NCBI GenBank assembly: GCA_964387945.1
Contig: CAYLYX010000002.1
Span: 124,001-188,000, forward strand
Direction: 5' to 3'
DNA length: 64,000 nucleotides
Source: Parvicella sp964387945
GTDB lineage: Bacteria; Bacteroidota; Bacteroidia; Flavobacteriales_D; Parvicellaceae
In this document: positions 8,732 through 18,001 of the stretch, in pieces
Layout: the number at the start of each line of letters is the position of its first letter
Numbering within the stretch: position 1 is the stretch's first letter
Made by a program: the position numbers and the translations under genes
The notes under the pieces: generated by a model
Told to the model about the DNA's origin: nothing
The model's database searches: none
What the model saw: only the letters and a program-made list of their open reading frames with translations

Positions 8732-9403
8732 ATGAAAAAGTTAGTGATTTGCTCCATAATGTTCTTTTCTAGTTTTGCCGTAACTGCCCAACTCGCGACA
8801 GTAACTGGAGGTAATATTGGTGCTTCTGCCTCTGGTGGGATCATCATGAACAAGCCATTTGGAAACGGATTTGGGGCAGGGTTTGGCGTCACCACCAGTT
8901 TTTATGAGATTTTCTTTCCAGAGATAGGTTTTGTCTACAGCTCCTCATCTTTTGGGGTAGATACTTCTGGGGAAAACCAAGTAAACAAGTCCAGCTTTCT
9001 GGGGCTGGGTTTGAACAATAAGGTTCCTTTGTTTTCGATTAAGATGGGAAAGAGCAAACATCAAGAATGTTGGTACTTAAACTTTAAGCTGTTGCTCGAC
9101 TATCAGTATAAATTTAGGCTTGCCAGTAAGTCCAATTTTGATTTTGTAGAAAAAAATGAGTCCGGGCTTAATTTGGGACTCGGTATTCGACCTTCGTTCA
9201 GCGGTTCTGACAAATCAAGAGTTGCCTGGGCTTTCTTTTATGACTTCTATTATCACTTAGACCTCAACAAAACGGATCAACCAGCTATGGGAACTTCGGT
9301 ACAACAAAACGGTTTGTTCTTTCGATTAACGGTTCTACACTATAAAACTTCTGATATGTTGGGGGGTGGTTCAAAGAAGAAGGCGTATAACCGGAAGTAC
9401 TAA
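8732..9403 (+). CDS. Secreted protein, probable small outer-membrane beta-barrel
   Basis: This 223-residue protein has a typical signal peptide (hydrophobic stretch ending near TAQ at residues 18-20). The rest alternates glycine- and aromatic-rich strands (GNGFGAGFGVTTSFYEIFF, NSKF/DYQYKF, WAFFYDFYYHLDL), the pattern of outer-membrane barrels. The C-terminus is unusual for a barrel: it ends in a basic, glycine-containing tail (GGGSKKKAYNRKY). A possible promoter lies just upstream (TTTG at 8690 and a near-match -7 TAAATTCG at 8712, 18-base spacing). No family is recognised; membrane localisation is inferred. Confidence 0.75.
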   Translation: MKKLVICSIMFFSSFAVTAQLATVTGGNIGASASGGIIMNKPFGNGFGAGFGVTTSFYEIFFPEIGFVYSSSSFGVDTSGENQVNKSSFLGLGLNNKVPLFSIKMGKSKHQECWYLNFKLLLDYQYKFRLASKSNFDFVEKNESGLNLGLGIRPSFSGSDKSRVAWAFFYDFYYHLDLNKTDQPAMGTSVQQNGLFFRLTVLHYKTSDMLGGGSKKKAYNRKY

Positions 9404-9453
9404 ACCTTCACCCCTATTACGCAAACATCATCAATTTGTTCTTCTTCCTTTCC
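9400..9453 (-). pseudogene. Vestigial 3' end of a SpoIIE-type phosphatase gene
   Basis: The minus strand reads GKEEEQIDDVCVIGVKV-stop, with an in-frame stop immediately before it. This matches the tail of the intact TPR-SpoIIE gene at 12382-14721 (KEEEQIDDVCIIGVKV). At nucleotide level 9403-9452 matches 12427-12476 at about 45 of 50 positions, and most differences are silent. Nothing else of the gene is present here. It is therefore either a displaced original gene end or the last remnant of a deleted paralogue. Its stop overlaps the end of the barrel gene. Confidence 0.7.
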
Positions 9454-9580
9454 TTACACTTAAAAGGTTGATAATTAGCAAAAAAACGAGTTGTCATGAC
9501 CTTAAACTAGTTTACTAGGTGCTTTTAAATAATAATTCACAAACCTCTCATTGGTATTACTATTTTTATACCTTAAAATT

Positions 9581-11587
9581 ATGAATAAAACATTGCAATT
9601 TGGGGCTTTGGTCTCTATTGGATTAGTCGTAGCCACCTCATTTAACTCTTGCATCAAAGATATTATCGATGAGGGAAATGAGGGAACAGGTAACGAATAT
9701 GCACAATACTGTGATCATATGAGTGCTTACAATGTATTGGTCTTTGACCAATACAGGAGCGTAAGCGAACTAGAAGATGCGCTAATTGATAAGGAAAACA
9801 ATTTCCCATATAACAGAGGGAATGAAAGTCAAATATCCAACACGTTAAATGATATTAAGTCAAACGGTTGGAATGCAGCAAAAATTAATGAGTTCAATAA
9901 ACTCTTAGAGTCTTCTTATCCTTTAAGTGATGATATTTTGTTGAGCCTTCTTGAGACTCATGACTTAGTAACTCCTTCCTTTGCCTCTGAATTACTAGTT
10001 CCTGTGTTTAAGAAAAATGCTTCTTTGTCTGGACCTGTTTTGCAAGCGCTAAAAGACACCGACATCCCGAATGATATCAAAAATATCATGCTACAAACAG
10101 AGGAAAATACTGTTATGACTACAGACCTTGCTTTTGATGATTTCTTATCTTCTTTTCCTGGGTACAAATCTCTGTATTCCGAATTGTATGAGGAAGAAAA
10201 GAAGCAGCTAGAACGAGGAATGGATCCAGGAAATCCAGATTATGATAAGGATGTGGTTAAATTCGAATTTGAACGTTTAATTTATAATGTAGAGCGAGAA
10301 GTATATATCAAAGATGCTCTATATAAACTATATGACTCTTGCAGAATTGTGGTTTTTCAAGAAAACCTAACTGAAGCATATGCATCGTTAAATTTATTTG
10401 AAGGGAATGGAGGTGTTTTTGAGCAGCCTTCAGTCGAAGAAAGTCAGTATGGAATAACCTTAGATGTGATGAACAACTCTATTCCAATGAATATGGCGAT
10501 AATTCCTCCAGCAAAAGTCCCTTTGGTACAGTCTTCAGGAGATGATATTTATGATTTAGATCTTAACATTATTTCAGCTCATGAATTCAAACTCGATTGT
10601 CCTCTATCTCTAATTCATTTCTCGAGGGATAGCACAAATTCTCTCGCTATTCAGTTTGAAAGCCTTACTGAAGACTTGTATCCGAATGAAGATTATATAC
10701 AATACTGGAATTTTGGAGATGGGTCTGGAAGCTTTCAAACAGAACCTTATCATGTTTTTCCTTCGGAAGGGTCATATATCGTTCGCCTAACTACCTTCAA
10801 TTCGGATTGTGGTTGTTGGGATGTTAAATCGCTTGAGGTTCTTGTGGGTGATTTCTATCAAAAAGGATGTTATGCAGGCATCATAACCAATTTAACTGCC
10901 ACGCCAGGGTTGGTCAACTTATCTGCTGAAGGTGGTGATGATAATAGTTCTCCTATGACTTCTTTCCTCTGGGATTTTGGAGATGGAACAACAGAAACGA
11001 CAACAACTTCATTTGTGTCCCATCAATACCAAATAAATGGAGATTACGAACCAACCGTAACCATAACTTTTGCAAATGGTTGTACGAGCACTTCATTGCC
11101 AAATGAATTCACATTTATTCAAGTAACTGACCTTTTTGATGTCTCATGTTGTGATCAAGATAAGGATAAGTACATAGAGAAAGACTTTGATGTGTTTGGA
11201 GATAGCAACCACAAACTAAAAATAAAAGATCGCGCTAATCCTTCTAATTGGGGGACGCTTTTTGACAAAATGAGGGCTAAACAAACTTTTTACCGTAAAA
11301 AAAACAATGGTGGGTGGAAAAAACAAAAAGCGGACTTCCAGGCTGTACGCTTTACTGGGCATGTAATTCTAATTGAAGATGGCAATTGTGCTATCCAACA
11401 CGACATCGATGAGACAAATAATGACAATAGCGCAAGTTGTGAGGACTGTAAGAAAGAAAGGTTGAAAAGAACCAATTTCGGTCAAGACTGGGGGTTGTCT
11501 CATAACTCATTAACCTACACCCATTTCGTAAGATATAATGGGCTTGAAGGTTCTAAATTTGTACACTTTGGAGATCCCTGTGAATAG
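9581..11587 (+). CDS. PKD-domain lipoprotein
   Basis: This protein is 668 residues from the ATG at 9581; a TTG at 9551 would put extra residues before the signal and is not preferred. The N-terminus is a lipoprotein signal ending in the lipobox-like SFNSC. Two PKD domains are visible, marked by YWNFGDG and LWDFGDG, in the second half. The C-terminal 130 residues are lysine- and aspartate-rich with several cysteines and no T9SS tail. The first half is a helical region of unknown fold. PKD domains usually mediate protein or polysaccharide contacts at the cell surface. Base composition looks more AT-rich than the flanks. The next gene overlaps by 8 bases. Confidence 0.82.
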   Translation: MNKTLQFGALVSIGLVVATSFNSCIKDIIDEGNEGTGNEYAQYCDHMSAYNVLVFDQYRSVSELEDALIDKENNFPYNRGNESQISNTLNDIKSNGWNAAKINEFNKLLESSYPLSDDILLSLLETHDLVTPSFASELLVPVFKKNASLSGPVLQALKDTDIPNDIKNIMLQTEENTVMTTDLAFDDFLSSFPGYKSLYSELYEEEKKQLERGMDPGNPDYDKDVVKFEFERLIYNVEREVYIKDALYKLYDSCRIVVFQENLTEAYASLNLFEGNGGVFEQPSVEESQYGITLDVMNNSIPMNMAIIPPAKVPLVQSSGDDIYDLDLNIISAHEFKLDCPLSLIHFSRDSTNSLAIQFESLTEDLYPNEDYIQYWNFGDGSGSFQTEPYHVFPSEGSYIVRLTTFNSDCGCWDVKSLEVLVGDFYQKGCYAGIITNLTATPGLVNLSAEGGDDNSSPMTSFLWDFGDGTTETTTTSFVSHQYQINGDYEPTVTITFANGCTSTSLPNEFTFIQVTDLFDVSCCDQDKDKYIEKDFDVFGDSNHKLKIKDRANPSNWGTLFDKMRAKQTFYRKKNNGGWKKQKADFQAVRFTGHVILIEDGNCAIQHDIDETNNDNSASCEDCKKERLKRTNFGQDWGLSHNSLTYTHFVRYNGLEGSKFVHFGDPCE

Positions 11588-12311
11588 ATTTTTTTTCATA
11601 TCAATACTCTTCTTAAATGGATGGTTCTCTTGTACAATAGCACAGGAGGACTCTCTATTCTACTTTAAGGATAAACACGAATTTTCAATTCTGTTCAACC
11701 AGTCAGCTGGAAACAATTCTCTGACCCAACATGGTGAAATCATGCTAGCTTCCCAACAAAGCAGTTACTTTGGGTTAAATTATCGAATCGGTTTAATACA
11801 CACTAAACCCCTTAACGTTAAACTGTCAATGGGCCTTGACCTGTGGTCTTTAAAACAAAATGTTGCATATACCTATTTTGTGACAGGTGTCACGTCCACT
11901 CACTCTCCTCAATTGAGGAGCATCGTGTTGAACATTGCTGTTCAGTTTAATTACAAAGTGGTCGACAGGAAAAACCGAAGCTTTGGGTTTGATGTTTTTC
12001 CTGGGACTGAGGTTAGCCTGCTTAATTACACCAACCTTTCCATAGTGCATTCCGACTATACAGACCCTAGTCTTGGATTTGAAGTAGGGAGGTTTCAGTT
12101 GCAGAATCAATCCATTGTTTACCCCTCGTTACATATTCATTTTTGGAGTCTCGTGCATATGGGCAATTATGGAATAAAGCCTTTTTTAGGTGTGAAATTT
12201 ACCCGCCCAAAAACTTCGACCTCTTTTATATACCCTAACGGGAATATAATCAAATACAACTATCACGGGGCCCGATCTTTCCTTAACCTAGGGATTGCGC
12301 TCGTCTTCTAA
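11580..12311 (+). CDS. Probable outer-membrane beta-barrel protein paired with the PKD lipoprotein
   Basis: The GTG at 11580 is preferred to the upstream ATG at 11538 because it gives a clean signal peptide (NRFFFISILFLNGWFSCTIAQ) and an 8-base overlap with the preceding gene, preceded by GGAG. The 243-residue product alternates amphipathic strands with aromatic residues (FGLNYRIGLIH, VKLSMGLDLW, RSFLNLGIALVF) and ends in phenylalanine, as outer-membrane barrels do. It probably forms a unit with the PKD lipoprotein, which would be the surface-exposed partner. No specific family is recognised. Confidence 0.75.
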   Translation: MNRFFFISILFLNGWFSCTIAQEDSLFYFKDKHEFSILFNQSAGNNSLTQHGEIMLASQQSSYFGLNYRIGLIHTKPLNVKLSMGLDLWSLKQNVAYTYFVTGVTSTHSPQLRSIVLNIAVQFNYKVVDRKNRSFGFDVFPGTEVSLLNYTNLSIVHSDYTDPSLGFEVGRFQLQNQSIVYPSLHIHFWSLVHMGNYGIKPFLGVKFTRPKTSTSFIYPNGNIIKYNYHGARSFLNLGIALVF

Positions 12312-12381
12312 AGTTAAAATCGGTGTAAATCGCCATACAATCATTTAACAACTAGAAAGTTGGTGATTAAGTACCGCCCAT

Positions 12382-14721
12382 TTATGCGTCATTTGAGCTG
12401 GAAACTCTTCTATGAGGAACATTCTTAACCTTCACCCCTATTATGCAAACGTCATCAATCTGCTCTTCTTCTTTTCTCCAATCTTCAAAATAGCTCTCCA
12501 ATTTAAGTTTTTGCTCTGAAACTGATAATGAGTGAATCTCAAGAAGCAGTTCCTTAAAACGTGAAGACATCATTTTCTTTCCTTTTGGTCCTCCAAATTG
12601 ATCCACATATCCATCCGTAAAAACATAAATCATATCTCCTGCTTGCAACGCTATTTCGTGCAGTGTAAAAGGTTTGGTAGTACTGTACTTTCCTATAGGC
12701 TGATGATCTGGCTTATAAATAATTACTTCTCCTGCTCGTAAAATCCAAAGCGGGTTGTTGGCTCCAGACCAAAGTAACTTGAGTGTTGTTTTATCCAATA
12801 CACAGAGAGAAATATCCATTCCGTCTTTCACGTCTTCATCACTTTTTTCAAACTCATTGACAACAATAGAACGTGTATGATCAAGGATTTTTGCAGGATC
12901 GAGAATTCCCTTTTCCCGAACACTTCTATTCAACCCATTGTTGCAGATTACACTAACCATAGCCCCTGGAACACCATGTCCAGTGCAGTCTGCTGCGGCA
13001 AAAAGGGTTTTGTCGCCTTTTTCTTCTATCCAATAAAAATCTCCGGCAACGATGTCCTTTGGTTTGTACAGAATAAATGAATTGGGTAGAAGTTGGTTTA
13101 CTCTTGTATCCGAAGGCAAAACCGCTGCTTGAATTCGTTTGGCGTAATGGATTGAATCCATGATTTCATTGTTCTTTTCCTCTAGGGAACTGTGTGCCTT
13201 TTCTAAGGTGCTTTTTTGGCTTTCAATCGTTCTTTTTTGTCTATTGGTAACGCGAAACCTGTTGAACATAAATAGTCCAAAAAAAGCAACTAAGCCCAGA
13301 CCAAAATACAAGTAGGTTCTTTGTTTCTTATCAGCTGCTATTTGCGCATTCTTCACATTAAGTTCCTCCGCTTGCTGCAAACTATCAGACAGCGCCTGTT
13401 TCTCGTAAAAATACTTGTACTGACTTTTTGCAGTCGTCATCGTATTTTCTTTACTCCACAGACTGTCCTTCATCTTGGTATATAACTCATGCATAGCGAG
13501 CGCTTGCTCCCAGTTTTTTCTAAATTTATGCACCTTATACAGCGTATTCGCTGCATCTCGTATTTCGTTCGGAAAACCTAGCTGCTCTGCATACTCCAGC
13601 GACTGAGAAGCCAACAGTTCAGCCTTGGTCAAATCTCCTTCTGAAATCGCTATTTGTCCCAAAAACTGCAAACAGATGGCTGTTCCGCTTCTGTCCATTA
13701 CCTCTTGGTGTAACTCGAGCCCTTTTTCAAAGATTTCTTTCGCTTTAGTGGTATCTCCCTGTGCTAAATAAACGCCTCCCACGTTAATATATGACGAAGC
13801 TTCTCCCTGTTTAAAACCAATGGCTTTGTCCACCTCGATCGCTTGGTTATAAAAGAAGAGCGCTGAATCTAAATCGCCTTTTCTCTTGTGAACCATCCCA
13901 ATGTTGCTGTAAGAATTTCCTACTCCTTTTTGGTCGTTAACTTCTTTTCTTAGCGCAAAACTTTTATAGTAGTATTCCTCTGCCAGCTCAAGGTCATCCA
14001 TTTTGTAATAGATAAAACCAATGTTGTTAAAAAGAAGCGCCTGTCCTATCTTGTCATTCGTTTGCTCATAAATAGCAAGGCTTTGATTATAATACTCCAA
14101 CGCTTTCGGAACATTTCCTTGGTCGCTATAAATCACAGCAATGTTATTTAGAGAGTTCGCAATGGGCTGAACATCTCCTTGCTCTTTTCGTATTGCCAAG
14201 CTCTTGAGGTAATAATCGAGAGCCTTATCAATGTCTCCTCGGTACTTGTAGAAATAGCCAATATTGTTGAGCGTAGTCGCCTGACCCGCTAAATCACCTA
14301 CCTCTTCTTGAATGTTCAAGCTATTCAGGTAAAACTGTAACGCAAGGTCATAGTTGCCGCGTTCATCGTGCACATAACCAATGTTGTTGTAGGCACTAGC
14401 CAATGACTTGCTGAGGCTTGTTCTATCTTTTTCTGACAACTCACCTTCAAGTCCTTCTAGCGCAAGATCTCTGGCGGCATTACATAACGGAAGAATCGTA
14501 TCCAAACTGATCACATAGAGCATTTCAGAAAGCTCAATGTAGGAAGCCGCCTTCGAAGCTTTGCTCGAGTTGGCGCTGTTCGCCACTTGAAAAAGGCTGT
14601 CTATGGTTTGTTGTTCGCTCTTTGAAAACGTCTGTGCTTTTGCAGCATTCTGCACAAAAACAGCAATAACAAAACATACTTTGACCAGTGTTGTGAAGTG
14701 TTTGATAGCCGGCAAGGTCAT
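12382..14721 (-). CDS. TPR-containing SpoIIE-type serine phosphatase, membrane-bound
   Basis: The ATG at 14721 (779 residues) is preferred to the TTG two codons upstream. A signal-like helix is followed by at least six TPR repeats (each carrying NNIG or similar, spaced about 40 residues), one membrane helix at about 465-487, a short coiled coil, and a PP2C-like SpoIIE domain from about residue 550 (GDFYW, AAADCTGHGVPGA). Such proteins sense periplasmic peptides or partners through the TPRs and dephosphorylate anti-anti-sigma-like targets in the cytoplasm; the target here is unknown. The start lies 27 bases after hutH. The last 14 residues after GVKV have no counterpart in the vestigial copy at 9400. 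Confidence 0.9.
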   Translation of the reverse strand: MTLPAIKHFTTLVKVCFVIAVFVQNAAKAQTFSKSEQQTIDSLFQVANSANSSKASKAASYIELSEMLYVISLDTILPLCNAARDLALEGLEGELSEKDRTSLSKSLASAYNNIGYVHDERGNYDLALQFYLNSLNIQEEVGDLAGQATTLNNIGYFYKYRGDIDKALDYYLKSLAIRKEQGDVQPIANSLNNIAVIYSDQGNVPKALEYYNQSLAIYEQTNDKIGQALLFNNIGFIYYKMDDLELAEEYYYKSFALRKEVNDQKGVGNSYSNIGMVHKRKGDLDSALFFYNQAIEVDKAIGFKQGEASSYINVGGVYLAQGDTTKAKEIFEKGLELHQEVMDRSGTAICLQFLGQIAISEGDLTKAELLASQSLEYAEQLGFPNEIRDAANTLYKVHKFRKNWEQALAMHELYTKMKDSLWSKENTMTTAKSQYKYFYEKQALSDSLQQAEELNVKNAQIAADKKQRTYLYFGLGLVAFFGLFMFNRFRVTNRQKRTIESQKSTLEKAHSSLEEKNNEIMDSIHYAKRIQAAVLPSDTRVNQLLPNSFILYKPKDIVAGDFYWIEEKGDKTLFAAADCTGHGVPGAMVSVICNNGLNRSVREKGILDPAKILDHTRSIVVNEFEKSDEDVKDGMDISLCVLDKTTLKLLWSGANNPLWILRAGEVIIYKPDHQPIGKYSTTKPFTLHEIALQAGDMIYVFTDGYVDQFGGPKGKKMMSSRFKELLLEIHSLSVSEQKLKLESYFEDWRKEEEQIDDVCIIGVKVKNVPHRRVSSSNDA
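12427..12476. repeat. Direct repeat partner of 9403-9452
   Basis: This segment lies in the 3' coding end of the SpoIIE-type gene and matches 9403-9452 in the same orientation at about 45 of 50 bases. The two copies bracket the PKD lipoprotein and barrel genes. Confidence 0.7.
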
Positions 14722-14748
14722 TCCCAATATTACGAAAAATAACTGATG

Positions 14749-16230
14749 CTAGTTTTTCTGTAGGAACTTAATTGCCTTACTCATCGCTAAATGCATTACC
14801 AGGTCATCTTCGATAAAAGGCACTTCTTTTCTAAAGTCAGAGAAAACCTGATAGAGTTTCTTGGATGTCTTTTCTGCTGCTCTGAAGTTTAACGCCTGGC
14901 AAGCTGTGAGTAGCTCAACACCCAGAATTTTCTCAAGATTTTTCACTACTTCGCAGAGCTTTACCACCGCATTCGCACCCATCGAAACATGATCCTCTTG
15001 TCCTTGAGATGAATCAATGGTATCTACAGACGAAGGTGTACATAGTGTTTTGTTCTTGCTCACCACAGAAGCTACTGCATACTGAGCAATCATAAAGCCA
15101 CTGTTAATGCCTGGCTTGGCAACCAAAAATGAGGGTAAGTCTCGAGTTCCTCCAATCAACTTATAAACTCTCCGCTCGCTTATGCTTCCTAACTCCGCCA
15201 AAGCAATGCTCAGAAAGTCTGCTTGAATCGCCAGCGGCTGTCCGTGAAAGTTTCCCGCAGAAACAATAAGGTCTTCATCAGGGAAAATGGTTGGGTTATC
15301 AGTTACTGAGTTGATTTCTGTCGTAAACACCTTCTCGGCAAAATCAATGGCATCCTTACTTGCCCCATGCACTTGAGGAATACACCTGAATGAGTAGGGG
15401 TCCTGTACGTTTACCTTCGGTTGCTCAATCAAACGACTTCCTTCTAGAAGTTCTCTCATCTGCTTCGCAGTTGCCACCTGACCGCTATGCCCTCTTACTT
15501 CGTGAACTTGAGGTGTGAATGGGTCCTTTCTCCCATCGAACGCTTCGAGCGAAAGTGCTCCTATTACGTCCGCCCAATGCGACAACTTTTTTGCTCTGAT
15601 TAACGCCCAGCACCCATGAGCGCTCATGAACTGCGTACCGTTGAGTAATGCCAAACCCTCCTTACTTCTTAATGTAAGTGGTTGCCAATTCAGCTCCTTG
15701 TACACTTCAGCAGTAGCTCTCTTTTCTCCTCTAAAGTAAACTTCACCCAAACCAAGTAAGGGTAACGAAAGGTGTGCAAGAGGAGCCAAGTCTCCAGACG
15801 CTCCTAGCGAGCCTTCTTTGAACACAACAGGTATAATGTCTTCGTTGTAAAAATCTACCAAGCGTTGCACCGTCTCCAATGCCACTCCTGAATGTCCATA
15901 AGAAAGTCCCTGAATTTTCAAAAGGATCATGATTTTAACAATCTCCTTATCCACCTCTTCTCCCAACCCACAGGCGTGAGACTTGACCAGATTTTCTTGT
16001 AATTGGCTCAAATCGTCTTTGGAAATCACAGTGTTGCAAAGTGACCCAAACCCTGTGTTAATTCCATAAAAAACCTCTTCTCCGCTCAACAACTTCTCAT
16101 CCAGATAAGCTCTGCAGTGCTTAATTTTTTGTTTTGTCTCCTCACTCAATGCAATCTTGGTTCCGCTTTCGATGATCTGCGCTAGCGTATCTATCGTTAA
16201 GTTCCCGATTGTCAATTCCACTTTCTCCAT
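14749..16230 (-). CDS. hutH: Histidine ammonia-lyase (HAL/PAL family)
   Basis: This 493-residue enzyme of the aromatic amino acid lyase family carries the A144-S145-G146 triad that cyclises to the MIO electrophile (GASGDLAPL). The catalytic tyrosine region is at about residue 55 (YGINTGFGSL). It removes ammonia from histidine to give urocanate, the first step of histidine degradation. No other hut gene is nearby, so the call as histidine-specific rests on overall similarity. It begins 7 bases after a T9SS cargo gene and is followed by the TPR phosphatase, an unusual operon neighbourhood. Confidence 0.92.
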   Translation of the reverse strand: MEKVELTIGNLTIDTLAQIIESGTKIALSEETKQKIKHCRAYLDEKLLSGEEVFYGINTGFGSLCNTVISKDDLSQLQENLVKSHACGLGEEVDKEIVKIMILLKIQGLSYGHSGVALETVQRLVDFYNEDIIPVVFKEGSLGASGDLAPLAHLSLPLLGLGEVYFRGEKRATAEVYKELNWQPLTLRSKEGLALLNGTQFMSAHGCWALIRAKKLSHWADVIGALSLEAFDGRKDPFTPQVHEVRGHSGQVATAKQMRELLEGSRLIEQPKVNVQDPYSFRCIPQVHGASKDAIDFAEKVFTTEINSVTDNPTIFPDEDLIVSAGNFHGQPLAIQADFLSIALAELGSISERRVYKLIGGTRDLPSFLVAKPGINSGFMIAQYAVASVVSKNKTLCTPSSVDTIDSSQGQEDHVSMGANAVVKLCEVVKNLEKILGVELLTACQALNFRAAEKTSKKLYQVFSDFRKEVPFIEDDLVMHLAMSKAIKFLQKN

Positions 16231-16237
16231 ATCTGCT

Positions 16238-17287
16238 TTACTTAATAACTTTAAAACAATGACTTGATGTTTTCGTTCTTACCACAATCAAATAAGCTCC
16301 AGGCACCTGATTTCTAAGATCAATTTTATCCGAATTAAAAGCCCCTACCTGAGCGCCATTCGTATTGTAAACCACAACTTGATCGTTGGAGGAATAGTTA
16401 GCAATCTGATATACATTCTCGACTCCTGTTGGCTCCAGCTGAAAGTCAACACCCTCAATATCTTCAAACCCAGAAGTAACTTCGAGCATATACTTAGCCT
16501 CAGTTGGCTGACCATTTCTCTCAACGACTCTCATCACAGGAGATTTCTCAGTATTGGTAAACCATTCGTAAATTGTTTCTTCTGGACGATCAATGGTTTG
16601 TCCGAACATAAACTGATCCACGTAAACCGTGTCTGTTTGTAGCAATACCGTTTTAACCCTTAACGTGTTTGGATAAGTGGCGTTGGGCGTGGTTAGTGAG
16701 CCATACCCATCCACAGTAACCTCTCTCCTAATCCATTGTCCGTAAGTTCCCAGACTTGGAACTGTTGCCAAATAATACCCAACCGAGTGATGAGTAGCCA
16801 TTCCATCTGTCATGGGAAAAGGATAGATTTGATCAATCGTGTCATACTTCACAGAGGCTGGAACACCGTTTACCTTTGCTCCAAAACCCTTTATTTCAAG
16901 GGCGCTTGAACTCGTCCCATAGTAATCGTAGCGCTCTTCTATCGATACTTGTCCCAGTGCATCCAAATCCTGCCCTGCCTGAGCATAGTCTGAATAATGA
17001 TCAGGGTTGGTGAACTGATTATTAAAAAAGAACTGATAGGCCAGTGGTGTGCTTCCTACAGAAACAACAACAAGGCTATCTACTCCAGAAGAAGCAGCCG
17101 AAGAATAATCCCAAGAATAGGCCGAACCCGTTAACGAAAAGTCTTCTGAAAGAAGGTCTGTTGATTGGTCATAGATAAATATATCACCTGCATTGGGCAT
17201 ATCGCTACTGGTAATGGTAATTTGGGCACTGTTATTGTAATAAATGAAGCTAAAGAAAGTTAAAAGAAGTAGATTAGTGAGTTTCAT
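16238..17287 (-). CDS. Secreted protein with T9SS C-terminal sorting domain
   Basis: This 349-residue protein has an N-terminal signal peptide ending near NNSAQ. A beta-rich body of unknown function follows (DQIYPFPMTDG, WIRREVTVDGYG). The C-terminal 70-75 residues fit a type A T9SS sorting domain (QVVVYNTNGAQVG, LRNQVPGAYLIVV, HCFKVIK). It is expected to cross the outer membrane and be anchored or released at the surface. The gene is the first of a probable three-gene unit with hutH (7 bases away) and the TPR phosphatase. Confidence 0.85.
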   Translation of the reverse strand: MKLTNLLLLTFFSFIYYNNSAQITITSSDMPNAGDIFIYDQSTDLLSEDFSLTGSAYSWDYSSAASSGVDSLVVVSVGSTPLAYQFFFNNQFTNPDHYSDYAQAGQDLDALGQVSIEERYDYYGTSSSALEIKGFGAKVNGVPASVKYDTIDQIYPFPMTDGMATHHSVGYYLATVPSLGTYGQWIRREVTVDGYGSLTTPNATYPNTLRVKTVLLQTDTVYVDQFMFGQTIDRPEETIYEWFTNTEKSPVMRVVERNGQPTEAKYMLEVTSGFEDIEGVDFQLEPTGVENVYQIANYSSNDQVVVYNTNGAQVGAFNSDKIDLRNQVPGAYLIVVRTKTSSHCFKVIK

Positions 17288-17311
17288 GATTAGTCTTTGC
17301 TTTTTTGTGAG

Positions 17312-17319
17312 TAGTTTTG
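17312..17319 (+). promoter_or_regulatory. -7 element (TAGTTTTG)
   Basis: An exact TAnnTTTG match, 21 bases before the ATG of the gene at 17341. Confidence 0.5.
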
Positions 17320-17340
17320 AATCAATGATTATTTTATGGT

Positions 17341-18000
17341 ATGCAGGTCAAAAGTAGTTTTTTTTTAGTTCTCATTCTAATCAGTTCTTTTGTTTACGGG
17401 CAAAAGGACGATAAGGACTCTGTTTATTACGAGGGCTTAATCCAGTTTACAGGAGTAGTGGTATCTAATGACAGTGTTAACCCTGTGCCTTTTGCACACA
17501 TCATTGATTTGAGCCGTCATTCAGGAACAACTTCTGATTATTTCGGATACTTCTCTTTTGTCGCTCAGAAAGGCGATACCATTCGTTTTACCTCTGTGGG
17601 GTATAAGACTTCTTACTTTCACATTCCAGATACCTTGTCCAGTAATAAATATAGTTTGATTCATGTGATGCGAATGGATACCATTCTCTTGGATGATGCC
17701 AATATTTACCCTTGGCCAAACAAGGAGCAATTTGCGGAGGCATTTGTCAATGCTAAAATTCCAAATGATGACTATAAGCGAGCAGAAGCTAATCTCAATG
17801 ACGATGCCATGGCTGCTTATGCTGAGCAAATTCCAATGAATGGCTCCATGAACTTTAATTGGTCCATGCAGCAAGTTCAGAATAAACTATACTATGCAGG
17901 TCAACTTCCTCCTAACAACCTCTTAAACCCAATTGCTTGGGCGAAGTTTATTAAAGCTTGGAAGAACGGTGATTTTAAACGGAAAGACGAAGACGAGTAA
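17341..18000 (+). CDS. Secreted protein with carboxypeptidase-regulatory-like domain
   Basis: This 219-residue protein has a signal peptide (hydrophobic core ending VYGQ). A CarboxypepD_reg-like beta-sandwich follows at about residues 35-110, with the characteristic FAHIIDLSRHSGTTSDYFGYFSF and FTSVGYKT segments. Elsewhere in Bacteroidota this domain opens TonB-dependent receptors; here it is followed by a helical C-terminal half ending in a charged tail (KRKDEDE) and no barrel. The function is unknown, probably periplasmic or outer-membrane associated. It converges on the GH16 gene with 1 base between stops. Confidence 0.85.
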   Translation: MQVKSSFFLVLILISSFVYGQKDDKDSVYYEGLIQFTGVVVSNDSVNPVPFAHIIDLSRHSGTTSDYFGYFSFVAQKGDTIRFTSVGYKTSYFHIPDTLSSNKYSLIHVMRMDTILLDDANIYPWPNKEQFAEAFVNAKIPNDDYKRAEANLNDDAMAAYAEQIPMNGSMNFNWSMQQVQNKLYYAGQLPPNNLLNPIAWAKFIKAWKNGDFKRKDEDE

Positions 18001-18001
18001 C

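Noticed and set aside
12312..12381. Hairpin CAACT-AGAA-AGTTG between convergent genes
   Set aside because: Short stem and no T-run on either strand.
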